Shown here in pieces: positions 1 through 5,358 of a stretch of DNA of 5,358 nt. How positions within the stretch are numbered: position 1 is the first letter of the stretch; each line of letters begins with the position of its first letter. The stretch covers positions 1-5,358 of the forward strand of contig CAYHEX010000301.1 in NCBI GenBank assembly GCA_964355365.1. The letters are read 5' to 3'. The position numbers and the translations under genes were made by a program. The DNA is from SCUN01 sp964355365. Its GTDB lineage: Bacteria; Acidobacteriota; Vicinamibacteria; Vicinamibacterales; SCN-69-37. The notes under the pieces are model-generated. The model saw only the letters and a program-made list of their open reading frames with translations, was not told where the DNA came from and did not search any database.

Positions 1-1
1 G

Positions 2-1900
2 GGCACGGGCCACGGCGACTATCACGCCTTCTGGATCAACCCGAAGGATCCGCGCAACGTCGTCGTGGGCCACGACGGTGGACTCGACGTCAGCAACGAC
101 GGCGGCTTCACGTGGGATTACCACAACGACATCGCAACCGGGCAGTTCTATCAGGTGTCGGCCGACATGCGGCGTCCGTACTGGGTGTGCGGCGGCCTGC
201 AGGACAACCAGGCGTGGTGCGGACCGAGTGCGGTGCGCGCCAACTTCGGCGCGGTGAACACCGACTGGTACACGATCGCCGGCGGCGACGGCTTCTACAC
301 GCGGCAGGATCCGACCGACTGGACGATCGCGTACGGCGAAGCGCAGAACGCGTCGATGTCGCGCTACGACCTCCGCAACGGCACACAGAAGAGCATCACG
401 CCGAGGGCGATGATGTCCGCCCCAGCCGGCGCGCCTGGCGGCGCAGCTCCGGCGGGTGGCGGTGGTGGTGGAGGACGTGGCGGCGGTATGGGCAACGTCA
501 CGAACACGCCGGCGAAGGTCGACCCGTTCCGCTTCTACTGGAACGCGCCGTTCGAGATGTCTCCGCACGATCCGGCCACCGTGTACATCGCCGGTCAGTA
601 CGTCTTCAAGTCGACGAACCGCGGCGACACGTGGACGATGAATGACAAGGACCTGACCAGGAACCTCGACCGCTTCGGCATGCCGATCATGGGCGTGCCG
701 GGCAACGCGCCGATGGCGTCCAAGCATGACGGCTACGGCGAGAACTCGGTGATCACACAACTGCGTGAATCACCCGCCAAGCCCGGCGTGATCTGGGCCG
801 GCACCGACGACGGCAACCTGCAGGTCAGCCAGGACGGCGGCAAGACCTTCACGAATGTGGTGGCGGCGGTGCCGGGCATCGCAACACTGCCGAGCGTGGG
901 CGCGCCGGGCGCGGTGCAGATCTCGCGCATCGAGCCGTCGCACTTCGACCCGGCGACGGCGTACGTCGCGTTCGACAACCATCGCAACGACGACTGGAAG
1001 CCGTATCTGTTCAAGACGACCGACTACGGCAAGACGTGGTCGAGTGTCTCGGCCAGCCTGCCGGCGAAGGGGAACATCAACGCGCTGCGCGAGGATCCGG
1101 TGAATCCGAACCTGCTGTTCGTCGGCACGGAGTTCAACCTGTTCGTCACGCTCGACGGCGCGAAGACGTGGAAACTCTTCTCGACGGGTCTCCCGACTGT
1201 GCGCGTGGACGACATCCTGATCCACCCGCGCGACAAGGACCTGATCGTCGCCACGCACGGACGTTCGCTGTGGATCGCGGATGACATCACGCCGCTGGAG
1301 CAGCTCGCATCTGCGCCCGGCACCACGGTGAAGATGTTCGATCCGCGTCCGGCAGTGCAGTGGAAGACGGATCTCACGGCAACGCGCCGGGTGACCGGGC
1401 GTCAGTTCCGGGGCGAGAATCCGCCGGCCGGCACCGCGTTCAACTTCTGGGCCGAGAGCGACATGGGCGAGGCGAAGCTCGAAGTGCTCAGCGCGCAGGG
1501 CCAGGTTGTGTCAACGCTGACGACGACGGCGAAGGCGGGCATGAACCGCGTGCAGTGGAACATGTCGAGCGCGGCAGCCGGTGGCGGCGCGGGCCAGTTT
1601 GCCGGGCGCGGCGGTGCGGGTGGTCCCGGCGGCGGCCGCGGTGCGGCGCCGACGACGCTGACGCCGGAGGAGATCGCTGCGGGACAGGCGGCCTACGACA
1701 AGGCACGCGCCGGCGCGGCGGTTACAGGCGGCGCGGGCGGCCAGACGCCGCCGGCGGCACGCGGCGGTGGTGGTGGCGGCGGACGTGGCGGCTTCGGCGG
1801 CGCTCTCGTGACGCCGGGCACCTACGTCGTCCGTCTCACGGTTGGCGGACAGACGTTGATGTCGTCGGTCGTGGTGCTGGAAGACATCTGGATGCGATAA
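2..1900 (+). CDS. Asp-box (BNR/sortilin-type) beta-propeller protein, 5' end missing
   Basis: The reading frame is open from base 2, so the true start lies upstream and 632 C-terminal residues are visible. An internal GTG at 65 is not a convincing start because coding-like sequence runs straight through it. Five Asp-box motifs, S/T-x-D-x-G-x-T-W or close variants, are seen at visible residues 31-38 (SNDGGFTW), 204-211 (STNRGDTW), 276-283 (SQDGGKTF), 339-346 (TTDYGKTW) and 383-390 (TLDGAKTW). Such motifs mark blade turns in sialidase- and sortilin/VPS10-like propellers. The propeller ends near HGRSLWIADD. A beta-sandwich-like tail follows and ends in PGTYVVRLTVGG, resembling FlgD-type or cell-surface Ig-like modules. 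Gly/Ala-rich low-complexity stretches interrupt the protein at about residues 140-165, 523-550 and 568-602. No sialidase catalytic set can be assigned, so an enzyme activity should not be assumed. It is probably an exported binding or scaffold protein; its signal peptide would lie outside the window. An intrinsic terminator follows it. Confidence 0.85.
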   Translation, partial: GTGHGDYHAFWINPKDPRNVVVGHDGGLDVSNDGGFTWDYHNDIATGQFYQVSADMRRPYWVCGGLQDNQAWCGPSAVRANFGAVNTDWYTIAGGDGFYTRQDPTDWTIAYGEAQNASMSRYDLRNGTQKSITPRAMMSAPAGAPGGAAPAGGGGGGGRGGGMGNVTNTPAKVDPFRFYWNAPFEMSPHDPATVYIAGQYVFKSTNRGDTWTMNDKDLTRNLDRFGMPIMGVPGNAPMASKHDGYGENSVITQLRESPAKPGVIWAGTDDGNLQVSQDGGKTFTNVVAAVPGIATLPSVGAPGAVQISRIEPSHFDPATAYVAFDNHRNDDWKPYLFKTTDYGKTWSSVSASLPAKGNINALREDPVNPNLLFVGTEFNLFVTLDGAKTWKLFSTGLPTVRVDDILIHPRDKDLIVATHGRSLWIADDITPLEQLASAPGTTVKMFDPRPAVQWKTDLTATRRVTGRQFRGENPPAGTAFNFWAESDMGEAKLEVLSAQGQVVSTLTTTAKAGMNRVQWNMSSAAAGGGAGQFAGRGGAGGPGGGRGAAPTTLTPEEIAAGQAAYDKARAGAAVTGGAGGQTPPAARGGGGGGGRGGFGGALVTPGTYVVRLTVGGQTLMSSVVVLEDIWMR

Positions 1901-1901
1901 G

Positions 1902-1929
1902 AGCAAGTAACAAGTGGTAAGTGGCAAGT
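1902..1929. repeat. Four degenerate tandem heptamers (RRYAAGT)
   Basis: Four consecutive 7-base units, AGCAAGT, AACAAGT, GGTAAGT and GGCAAGT, begin one base after the stop of the propeller gene. All four end in AAGT, and their first three bases vary as R-R-Y. They resemble the short tandemly repeated heptamers known from cyanobacterial intergenic DNA, but relatedness is not claimed. They lie between the stop codon and the terminator hairpin, so they would be transcribed in the 3' untranslated region. Confidence 0.7.
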
Positions 1930-1934
1930 ATTGG

Positions 1935-1970
1935 GGCGCCGCCGGGATCACTGGCGGCGCCTCTTCTTTC
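1935..1970 (+). terminator. Intrinsic terminator after the propeller gene
   Basis: A perfect 9-bp GC stem, GGCGCCGCC (1935-1943) with GGCGGCGCC (1953-1961), encloses a 9-base loop. It is followed directly by a T-rich run, TCTTCTTTC (1962-1970). This is the standard layout of a rho-independent terminator reading left to right. It lies 34 bases after the stop of the propeller gene and 36 bases before the first VWA start, so it separates two transcription units. Confidence 0.82.
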
Positions 1971-2006
1971 GTATGACCGGGTCCTATTCTTGCTTAAGAT
2001 GAACGC

Positions 2007-2912
2007 ATGATCCGCCAATTTCGCGTTCTGGCACTCGCCGTCGTCCTATTGGGCGGAATGGCTGTCCTCGCAGCGCAACAAACGGCGCCGCAACAGGGCG
2101 CCACGTTCAAGTCGGGCACGCGCACGGTGCCGCTCTACGCTACCGTGGTCGACCGCACGGGGCGGCTGGTGCCCGACCTGCAGCGCGACGAGTTCGAGAT
2201 TCTCGACAACGGCGTCGTGCAGCCGATCACGCTGTTCGCCAACGAGATCCAGAAGATCACCGTCGTCGTCATGCTGGACACGAGCGGCAGCATGACCTTC
2301 AATATCGACAACCTGAAAGAAGGCGCGGAGCAGTTTGCGCTGCGTCTGCTGCCGGGCGACAAGGCGCGGATCGGCAGCTTCAGCGACAAGATCATCATCA
2401 CGCCCCCGGCGTTTACGGGAAACCGCGACGACCTGATTCGTGCGATCCGCAATGACATTCAATTCGGCAACCCGACGGCGCTGTGGGACGCGACCGATCG
2501 CAGCATGGACGCGATGGAGGGCCTCGAAGGCCGGCGCGTCGTCCTGCTCTTCACCGACGGCGACGACAACATCAGCCGCAAGACCCTCAAGGATTGCCAG
2601 CGGCGCGCGCTCGAGGGCGAGTTCATGATCTACGGCATCGGCCTGCGGGGAACGCCGGGCGGCGGCATCACGCAGAAGCCCGACGCGGGTCTGCGCAAGA
2701 TCGCCGAGGAAACCGGCGGCGGCTACTTCGAGCTCAAGGGCACGACCGACATGAACTCCACGTTCACGCGCGTGGCCAACGAACTGCACAGCCAGTACGT
2801 GCTCGGCTTCTCGCCCGACAAGCTCGACGGCAAGATCCACAAGATCGAAATCCGCGTAAAACAACCGGGGCTGACGGCGCGGACGCGGAAGAGCTATCTC
2901 GCTACCCCGTAG
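2007..2912 (+). CDS. Secreted VWA-domain protein, first of a tandem pair
   Basis: This 301-residue protein begins with a clear Sec signal peptide: short basic n-region MIRQFR, hydrophobic core to about residue 22, and likely cleavage near LAAQ-Q. Residues of about 36-80 form a beta-rich lead-in with D-x-x-G-R-L-V, L-x-R-D-E-F and D-N-G-x-x-Q-P-I-T-L-F, the pattern that precedes the VWA fold in the 'VWFA-related Acidobacterial domain' family (TIGR03436). The VWA domain follows. Its metal-ion-dependent adhesion site is intact: D91-x-S93-x-S95, T157 in NPTALWDA, and D184 in FTDGDD. It therefore probably binds Mg2+ or Mn2+ and a protein ligand outside the cytoplasm. The biological role of the family is not established. 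The ATG at 2007 is chosen because it gives the complete signal peptide; the ribosome site (TAAGAT upstream) is weak. An out-of-frame ATG at 1999 is ignored. It is co-directional with its paralog, six bases downstream. Confidence 0.92.
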   Translation: MIRQFRVLALAVVLLGGMAVLAAQQTAPQQGATFKSGTRTVPLYATVVDRTGRLVPDLQRDEFEILDNGVVQPITLFANEIQKITVVVMLDTSGSMTFNIDNLKEGAEQFALRLLPGDKARIGSFSDKIIITPPAFTGNRDDLIRAIRNDIQFGNPTALWDATDRSMDAMEGLEGRRVVLLFTDGDDNISRKTLKDCQRRALEGEFMIYGIGLRGTPGGGITQKPDAGLRKIAEETGGGYFELKGTTDMNSTFTRVANELHSQYVLGFSPDKLDGKIHKIEIRVKQPGLTARTRKSYLATP

Positions 2913-2918
2913 AACGCC

Positions 2919-3851
2919 TTGACCCGCACTGCCGACGGCGAAGCGCGCACAAGGCCGACCGGGCGAGGCCTGCACACCGCCATCCTGGTGGCGGCGTTCT
3001 TCTTCCCGGTCGCCACGTTTACGCAGCAGAAGTTCACGAGCGGCGCAAAGACCGTCGCGGTCTACGCGACCGTCATCGATGCGGGCGGCCGGCTCGTCAC
3101 CAACCTCACCCGGGACAGCTTCACGGTGTACGACAACGGCAAGCCGCAGCCAGTGACGCTGTTTGCGAACGATCCGCTTCCGATCACGATGGCCGTCATG
3201 CTCGACACGAGCGGCAGCATGCAACAGAACGTGGGGCTGGTGCGGAACGCCACGATGGCGCTGGTGTCGTATCTGGCGCCGGACGATCGTGTGCGGCTCG
3301 GCACGTTCGGCGGACGTATCGTGCTGAGTCCGGCATTTACCAACAGCGGCGAGGACCTCGCGCGGTTCGTGTGGGAGCGCATGCGTCCCGGCGGGGGCAC
3401 GCCGCTGTGGGACGCGGTCGATGCGGCCATGGACACGCTCGCGGACCGCGACGGCCGCCGCGTGGTGCTGGTGTTTTCGGACGGCAAGGACTCGCAGAGT
3501 CGCCTGAAGCTCAAAGACGCGACGCGGCGCGCCGAGCAGGAAGGCTTCATGGTGTACGCGATTGGCTGCTGGGGTTCGCCAAACGGCGGCCGGTTCCCCG
3601 CGGCCGGCAAGCTCGAGAAGCCGGACGAAGGCCTGCGCAAGATCGCCGATCAGACCGGCGGCGGCTACACCGAGTTGCAGTGGACCGACGACCTCAACGC
3701 CGGGTTCCGCCGCGTGGCCGAGGAACTGCACAGCCAGTACGTGCTCGGCTTCTCGCCGGACAAGGCTGATGGCAAGCTGCACAAAATCGAAGTCCGCGTG
3801 GCCCAATCGAATTACACTGTGCGCGCGCGAAAGAACTACCTCGCGCGGTAG
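2919..3851 (+). CDS. Secreted VWA-domain protein, second of a tandem pair
   Basis: This 310-residue paralog of the preceding gene has the same layout. It has an n-region rich in Arg, a hydrophobic segment (about residues 20-34, AILVAAFFFPVATF), the beta-rich lead-in with DNGKPQPVTLF, then a VWA domain with an intact metal site: D96-x-S98-x-S100, T161 in GGTPLWDA, and D188 in FSDGKD. By eye, 39 of 63 residues match the first copy from the lead-in through DTSGSM, and about 51 of 72 match near the C-terminus. The start is a TTG at 2919, two codons after the in-frame TAG of the first copy. No ATG precedes the signal segment and no good ribosome site is seen, so translation probably depends on reinitiation after the upstream stop. 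Starts at CTG 2970 or GTG 2988 would shorten or destroy the signal. The ligand is unknown. The stop is followed within six bases by a REP-like hairpin. Confidence 0.88.
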   Translation: MTRTADGEARTRPTGRGLHTAILVAAFFFPVATFTQQKFTSGAKTVAVYATVIDAGGRLVTNLTRDSFTVYDNGKPQPVTLFANDPLPITMAVMLDTSGSMQQNVGLVRNATMALVSYLAPDDRVRLGTFGGRIVLSPAFTNSGEDLARFVWERMRPGGGTPLWDAVDAAMDTLADRDGRRVVLVFSDGKDSQSRLKLKDATRRAEQEGFMVYAIGCWGSPNGGRFPAAGKLEKPDEGLRKIADQTGGGYTELQWTDDLNAGFRRVAEELHSQYVLGFSPDKADGKLHKIEVRVAQSNYTVRARKNYLAR

Positions 3852-3852
3852 C

Positions 3853-3888
3853 GTCTGGGGACCTGAAGGTCCCCGGCTACGACAGACA
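3853..3888 (-). repeat. REP-like palindromic element, copy A (inverted)
   Basis: Read on the - strand, this copy has GTAG (complement of 3877-3880) followed by a hairpin with a 7-8 bp stem, GGGGACC with GGTCCCC, and a TTCA loop (complement of 3857-3874). It shares the TCGTAG lead and the central ACCTTCAGGTCC block with copies B and C. One stem pair is G-C here (3858 with 3873) where the other copies have T-A, a compensatory change. It starts two bases after the stop of the second VWA gene. No T-run follows, so it is not a canonical terminator, but it could stabilise the 3' end of the VWA message. Confidence 0.78.
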
Positions 3889-3894
3889 TCGTCG

Positions 3895-3929
3895 TAACAA
3901 TCGTAGTCGTGGACCTTCAGGTCCACGAG
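3895..3929 (+). repeat. REP-like palindromic element, copy B
   Basis: This is a 35-base unit with GTAG at 3903-3906 and a 10-bp near-perfect palindrome at 3907-3928, CGTGGACC paired with GGTCCACG around a TTCA tetraloop. It is directly repeated as copy C with only two mismatches (bases 3896 and 3900 against 3931 and 3935), and it is opposed head to head by copy A. A GTAG tetranucleotide at the 5' foot of a hairpin is the known hallmark of REP elements processed by RAYT (TnpA-REP) Y1 transposases. No such transposase gene is in the window. Confidence 0.82.
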
Positions 3930-3964
3930 TGACAGTCGTAGTCGTGGACCTTCAGGTCCACGAG
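3930..3964 (+). repeat. REP-like palindromic element, copy C
   Basis: This 35-base unit abuts copy B with no spacer and matches it at 33 of 35 positions. GTAG lies at 3938-3941 and the hairpin at 3942-3963. Its last stem bases overlap a possible GAGGA ribosome-binding stretch (3962-3966), and the hairpin ends 14 bases before the ATG of the peptidase gene. It could therefore affect translation of that gene as well as being a mobile repeat; this effect is inference. Confidence 0.82.
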
Positions 3965-3969
3965 GAACC

Positions 3970-3973
3970 GGAG
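3970..3973 (+). promoter_or_regulatory. Ribosome-binding site of the M24 peptidase
   Basis: GGAG lies four bases before the ATG at 3978, slightly closer than usual. An alternative GAGGA at 3962-3966 has a looser 11-base spacing, and its first two bases fall in the stem of repeat copy C. Either can serve the same start, which the Tat signal sequence fixes independently. Confidence 0.5.
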
Positions 3974-3977
3974 ACCC

Positions 3978-5270
3978 ATGAGAATCAATCGACGCAAATT
4001 CCTCGGTACGGCGGCAGTAGGTGGCGGCGCGATGGCGCTGGCGAGTTGCGCGGGCACGACGCCCGACGCGGGCACGGCACCAGCGGCCAATGCACTGCAT
4101 CCCGCGATCGCCACGCTGAAGCCCATGACCGACGGCATCGTCAAGATCACGGTCGACGAACGCAAGGCGCGCATCGCCAAGGCGCAGAAGCTCATGGCCG
4201 AGCAGAAGATCGACGCGATCTTCATGGAAGGCACCACGTCGATGTTCTATTTCGTCGACATGCGCTGGGGCCAGAGCGAGCGGACGTTCGGCGTGGTCAT
4301 TCCCGCCAAAGGCGAGGTCGCCTACGTCTCGCCGAAGTTCGAAGAAGACCGCGCGATGGAGCTCCTGAAGAAAGACTACGGCGCGGACGTACGGTGCTGG
4401 GAAGAGCACGAGAGCCCCTACGCCGTCATCGCCGGCATCGTGAAAGACCGCGGCGTCACGCATCACCGCATCGGGATGGAAGAGCGCGTGCGCTTCTTCA
4501 TCGCTGACGGCGTGCGCAAAGCGGCGCCGGGCTTTGAAATCGTCGACGCGACGCCGGTGACCGCCGGCTGCCGCATGTACAAGACGACGTCGGAAATTGC
4601 CCTCATGCAGCGCGCCAACGACGCGACGATCGCCGCCTACGCGGCCGCGTTCAAGACCATGAAAGCGGGCATGACGCAGGGCGAGCTGTCCGCGAACATC
4701 TCGGCCGCGTTCAAGGCGCTCGGTTTCAACGGCTCCGCCTCGGTGCAGGTCGGCAAGTGGTCGGCGCTGCCGCACGGCAGCATCACCCCGCAGAAGCTCG
4801 AGGAAGGCCAAATCGTGATGGTGGACGGCGGCACGAACTGCGAAGGCTACGCCGCGGACATCACGCGCACCACGGTGCTCGGCACGCCCACGCCGCGCCA
4901 GATCGAGGTGTGGAACCAGGAGAAAGAACTCCAGTCGATGGCGTTTGCCGCCATGAAGCTCGGCGACCCCTGCGAGAACGTCGACAACGCGGTCCGCGCC
5001 GGCCTCGTGAAGTTCGGCTACGGCCCCAACTACAAGCTGCCCGGCACGCCGCACCGCACCGGACACGGCATCGGCCTCGAAGGCCACGAGTGGACCAACT
5101 TCACCAAGGGCAACATGACGCCCATGGCCCCCGGCATGTGCTTCAGCAACGAACCCACGATCTCAATCATGGGCGAGTTCGGCATCCGCCTCGAAGACTG
5201 CGTCTACTTCGCCGAAGACGGGGCGCACTACTTCTCGAAGCTGAGCGAAGCGATCGATAAACCTTTCTGA
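3978..5270 (+). CDS. Tat-exported M24 metallopeptidase (Xaa-Pro aminopeptidase/prolidase-like), probable lipoprotein
   Basis: This complete 430-residue protein belongs to the pita-bread peptidase family M24, whose members cleave peptide bonds next to proline using two metal ions. The N-terminus has a twin-arginine signal (N4-R5-R6-K7-F8-L9), a Gly/Ala-rich core, and a lipobox LASC ending at Cys24. It is therefore probably exported folded and lipid-anchored. Residues of about 58-195 form the creatinase-type N-domain and about 205-425 the catalytic domain. All five metal ligands are visible: D283 in MVDGG, D294 in AADITRT, H363 in TGHGIG, E392 in SNEP, and E406 in RLED. H370 in EGHEW fits the second conserved active-site histidine. 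Creatinase and methionine aminopeptidase share this fold, but the Tat signal, the N-domain and the GHGIGLEGHE motif favour an Xaa-Pro peptidase. The exact substrate is unknown. The ATG is fixed by the Tat motif. The gene is separated from the VWA pair by the REP-like cluster, so co-transcription is uncertain. Confidence 0.93.
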   Translation: MRINRRKFLGTAAVGGGAMALASCAGTTPDAGTAPAANALHPAIATLKPMTDGIVKITVDERKARIAKAQKLMAEQKIDAIFMEGTTSMFYFVDMRWGQSERTFGVVIPAKGEVAYVSPKFEEDRAMELLKKDYGADVRCWEEHESPYAVIAGIVKDRGVTHHRIGMEERVRFFIADGVRKAAPGFEIVDATPVTAGCRMYKTTSEIALMQRANDATIAAYAAAFKTMKAGMTQGELSANISAAFKALGFNGSASVQVGKWSALPHGSITPQKLEEGQIVMVDGGTNCEGYAADITRTTVLGTPTPRQIEVWNQEKELQSMAFAAMKLGDPCENVDNAVRAGLVKFGYGPNYKLPGTPHRTGHGIGLEGHEWTNFTKGNMTPMAPGMCFSNEPTISIMGEFGIRLEDCVYFAEDGAHYFSKLSEAIDKPF

Positions 5271-5326
5271 GTCCAGAGTCCAGGGTCCAGAGTCCAGAGT
5301 TCAGGATGAAGGGCAAAGGGCAAAGG
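5271..5326. repeat. Tandem heptamer array (GTCCAGA, then GCAAAGG type)
   Basis: Directly after the peptidase stop come five heptamers, GTCCAGA, GTCCAGG, GTCCAGA, GTCCAGA and GTTCAGG. In the same 7-base phase follow ATGAAGG, GCAAAGG and GCAAAGG. The period is kept while the sequence of the unit changes. No coding sequence is apparent here. Confidence 0.8.
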
Positions 5327-5358
5327 ACGGCTCTGGACCTCTCACTCTGGACTCTGGA
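5286..5358. repeat. 15-bp perfect inverted repeat flanking the heptamer array
   Basis: TCCAGAGTCCAGAGT at 5286-5300 is exactly complementary to ACTCTGGACTCTGGA at 5344-5358, with 43 bases between. The right arm is itself built of heptamers (CTCTGGA at 5331, 5345 and 5352), so the array is a heptamer tract followed by its own inverted copy. The structure may continue past the window end. It could form a long hairpin after the peptidase gene, but no T-run is visible, so a terminator is not called. Confidence 0.75.

Noticed and set aside
65..1900. Propeller gene beginning at the GTG at 65
   Set aside because: The same frame is open and coding-like to base 2, and the visible part lacks a signal peptide and early blades, so the gene is truncated by the window edge.
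1971..2006. Possible promoter before the first VWA gene (TATTCT at about 1985-1990)
   Set aside because: The -10-like hexamer matches only partly and no -35 element stands out at the proper distance. A promoter is expected after the terminator but cannot be placed.
3857..3874. Intrinsic terminator after the second VWA gene
   Set aside because: The hairpin is strong but is followed by GGCTACGACAG with no T-run, and it belongs to the repeat family.
3853..3964. CRISPR-like array in the repeat-rich gap
   Set aside because: Copies B and C abut with no variable spacer, copy A is inverted, and each unit is itself a hairpin. This fits REP-like repeats and not a CRISPR array.
2046..5087. A 1013-codon open frame on the - strand spanning three genes
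   Set aside because: It is antisense to three well-supported genes and also crosses the repeat cluster. Its translation is rich in Arg, His, Ala and Val with no recognisable domain, as expected from the high-GC complement of real genes.
2007..5270. A new defence or secretion system formed by the VWA pair and the peptidase
   Set aside because: VWA proteins can join MoxR-type ATPase or toxin systems, but no ATPase, partner or effector is present, and the peptidase is separated by repeats. Nothing in the sequence links them functionally.

Overview
This is a high-GC bacterial window with four genes, all on the + strand. They encode exported or probably exported proteins, and the short gaps between them are filled with repeats. 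The two tandem VWA proteins have the layout of the 'VWFA-related Acidobacterial domain' family (TIGR03436). Together with the Asp-box propeller protein carrying Gly-rich linkers and the Tat-type peptidase, they suggest a member of the Acidobacteriota, perhaps Vicinamibacteria-like. That placement is inferred from gene content and was not tested by a search.

Layout: positions 2-1900 hold the 3' part of a large Asp-box (BNR/sortilin-type) beta-propeller protein whose start lies before the window. After its stop come four degenerate heptamers (1902-1929) and a strong intrinsic terminator (1935-1970), which closes this transcription unit. Positions 2007-2912 and 2919-3851 are two paralogous secreted VWA-domain proteins. 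They lie six bases apart in the same frame, almost certainly in one operon and made by local duplication. The 126-base gap that follows (3852-3977) is nearly filled by three copies of a palindromic REP-like element, each with GTAG at the 5' foot of its hairpin. The first copy is inverted relative to the other two. Positions 3978-5270 encode a complete M24 (Xaa-Pro aminopeptidase/prolidase-like) metallopeptidase with a Tat signal and a lipobox. The window ends in a second heptamer array (5271-5326) whose ends form an inverted repeat with the last bases of the window.

No shared pathway can be shown. The genes look like typical envelope functions: a propeller protein, two metal-binding VWA proteins and a surface-anchored peptidase. 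The most interesting material is the intergenic repeats: a three-copy GTAG-hairpin cluster with a compensatory base change in its stem, and two unrelated-looking heptamer arrays. No RNA gene, CRISPR array, insertion sequence or complete new multi-gene system is visible.
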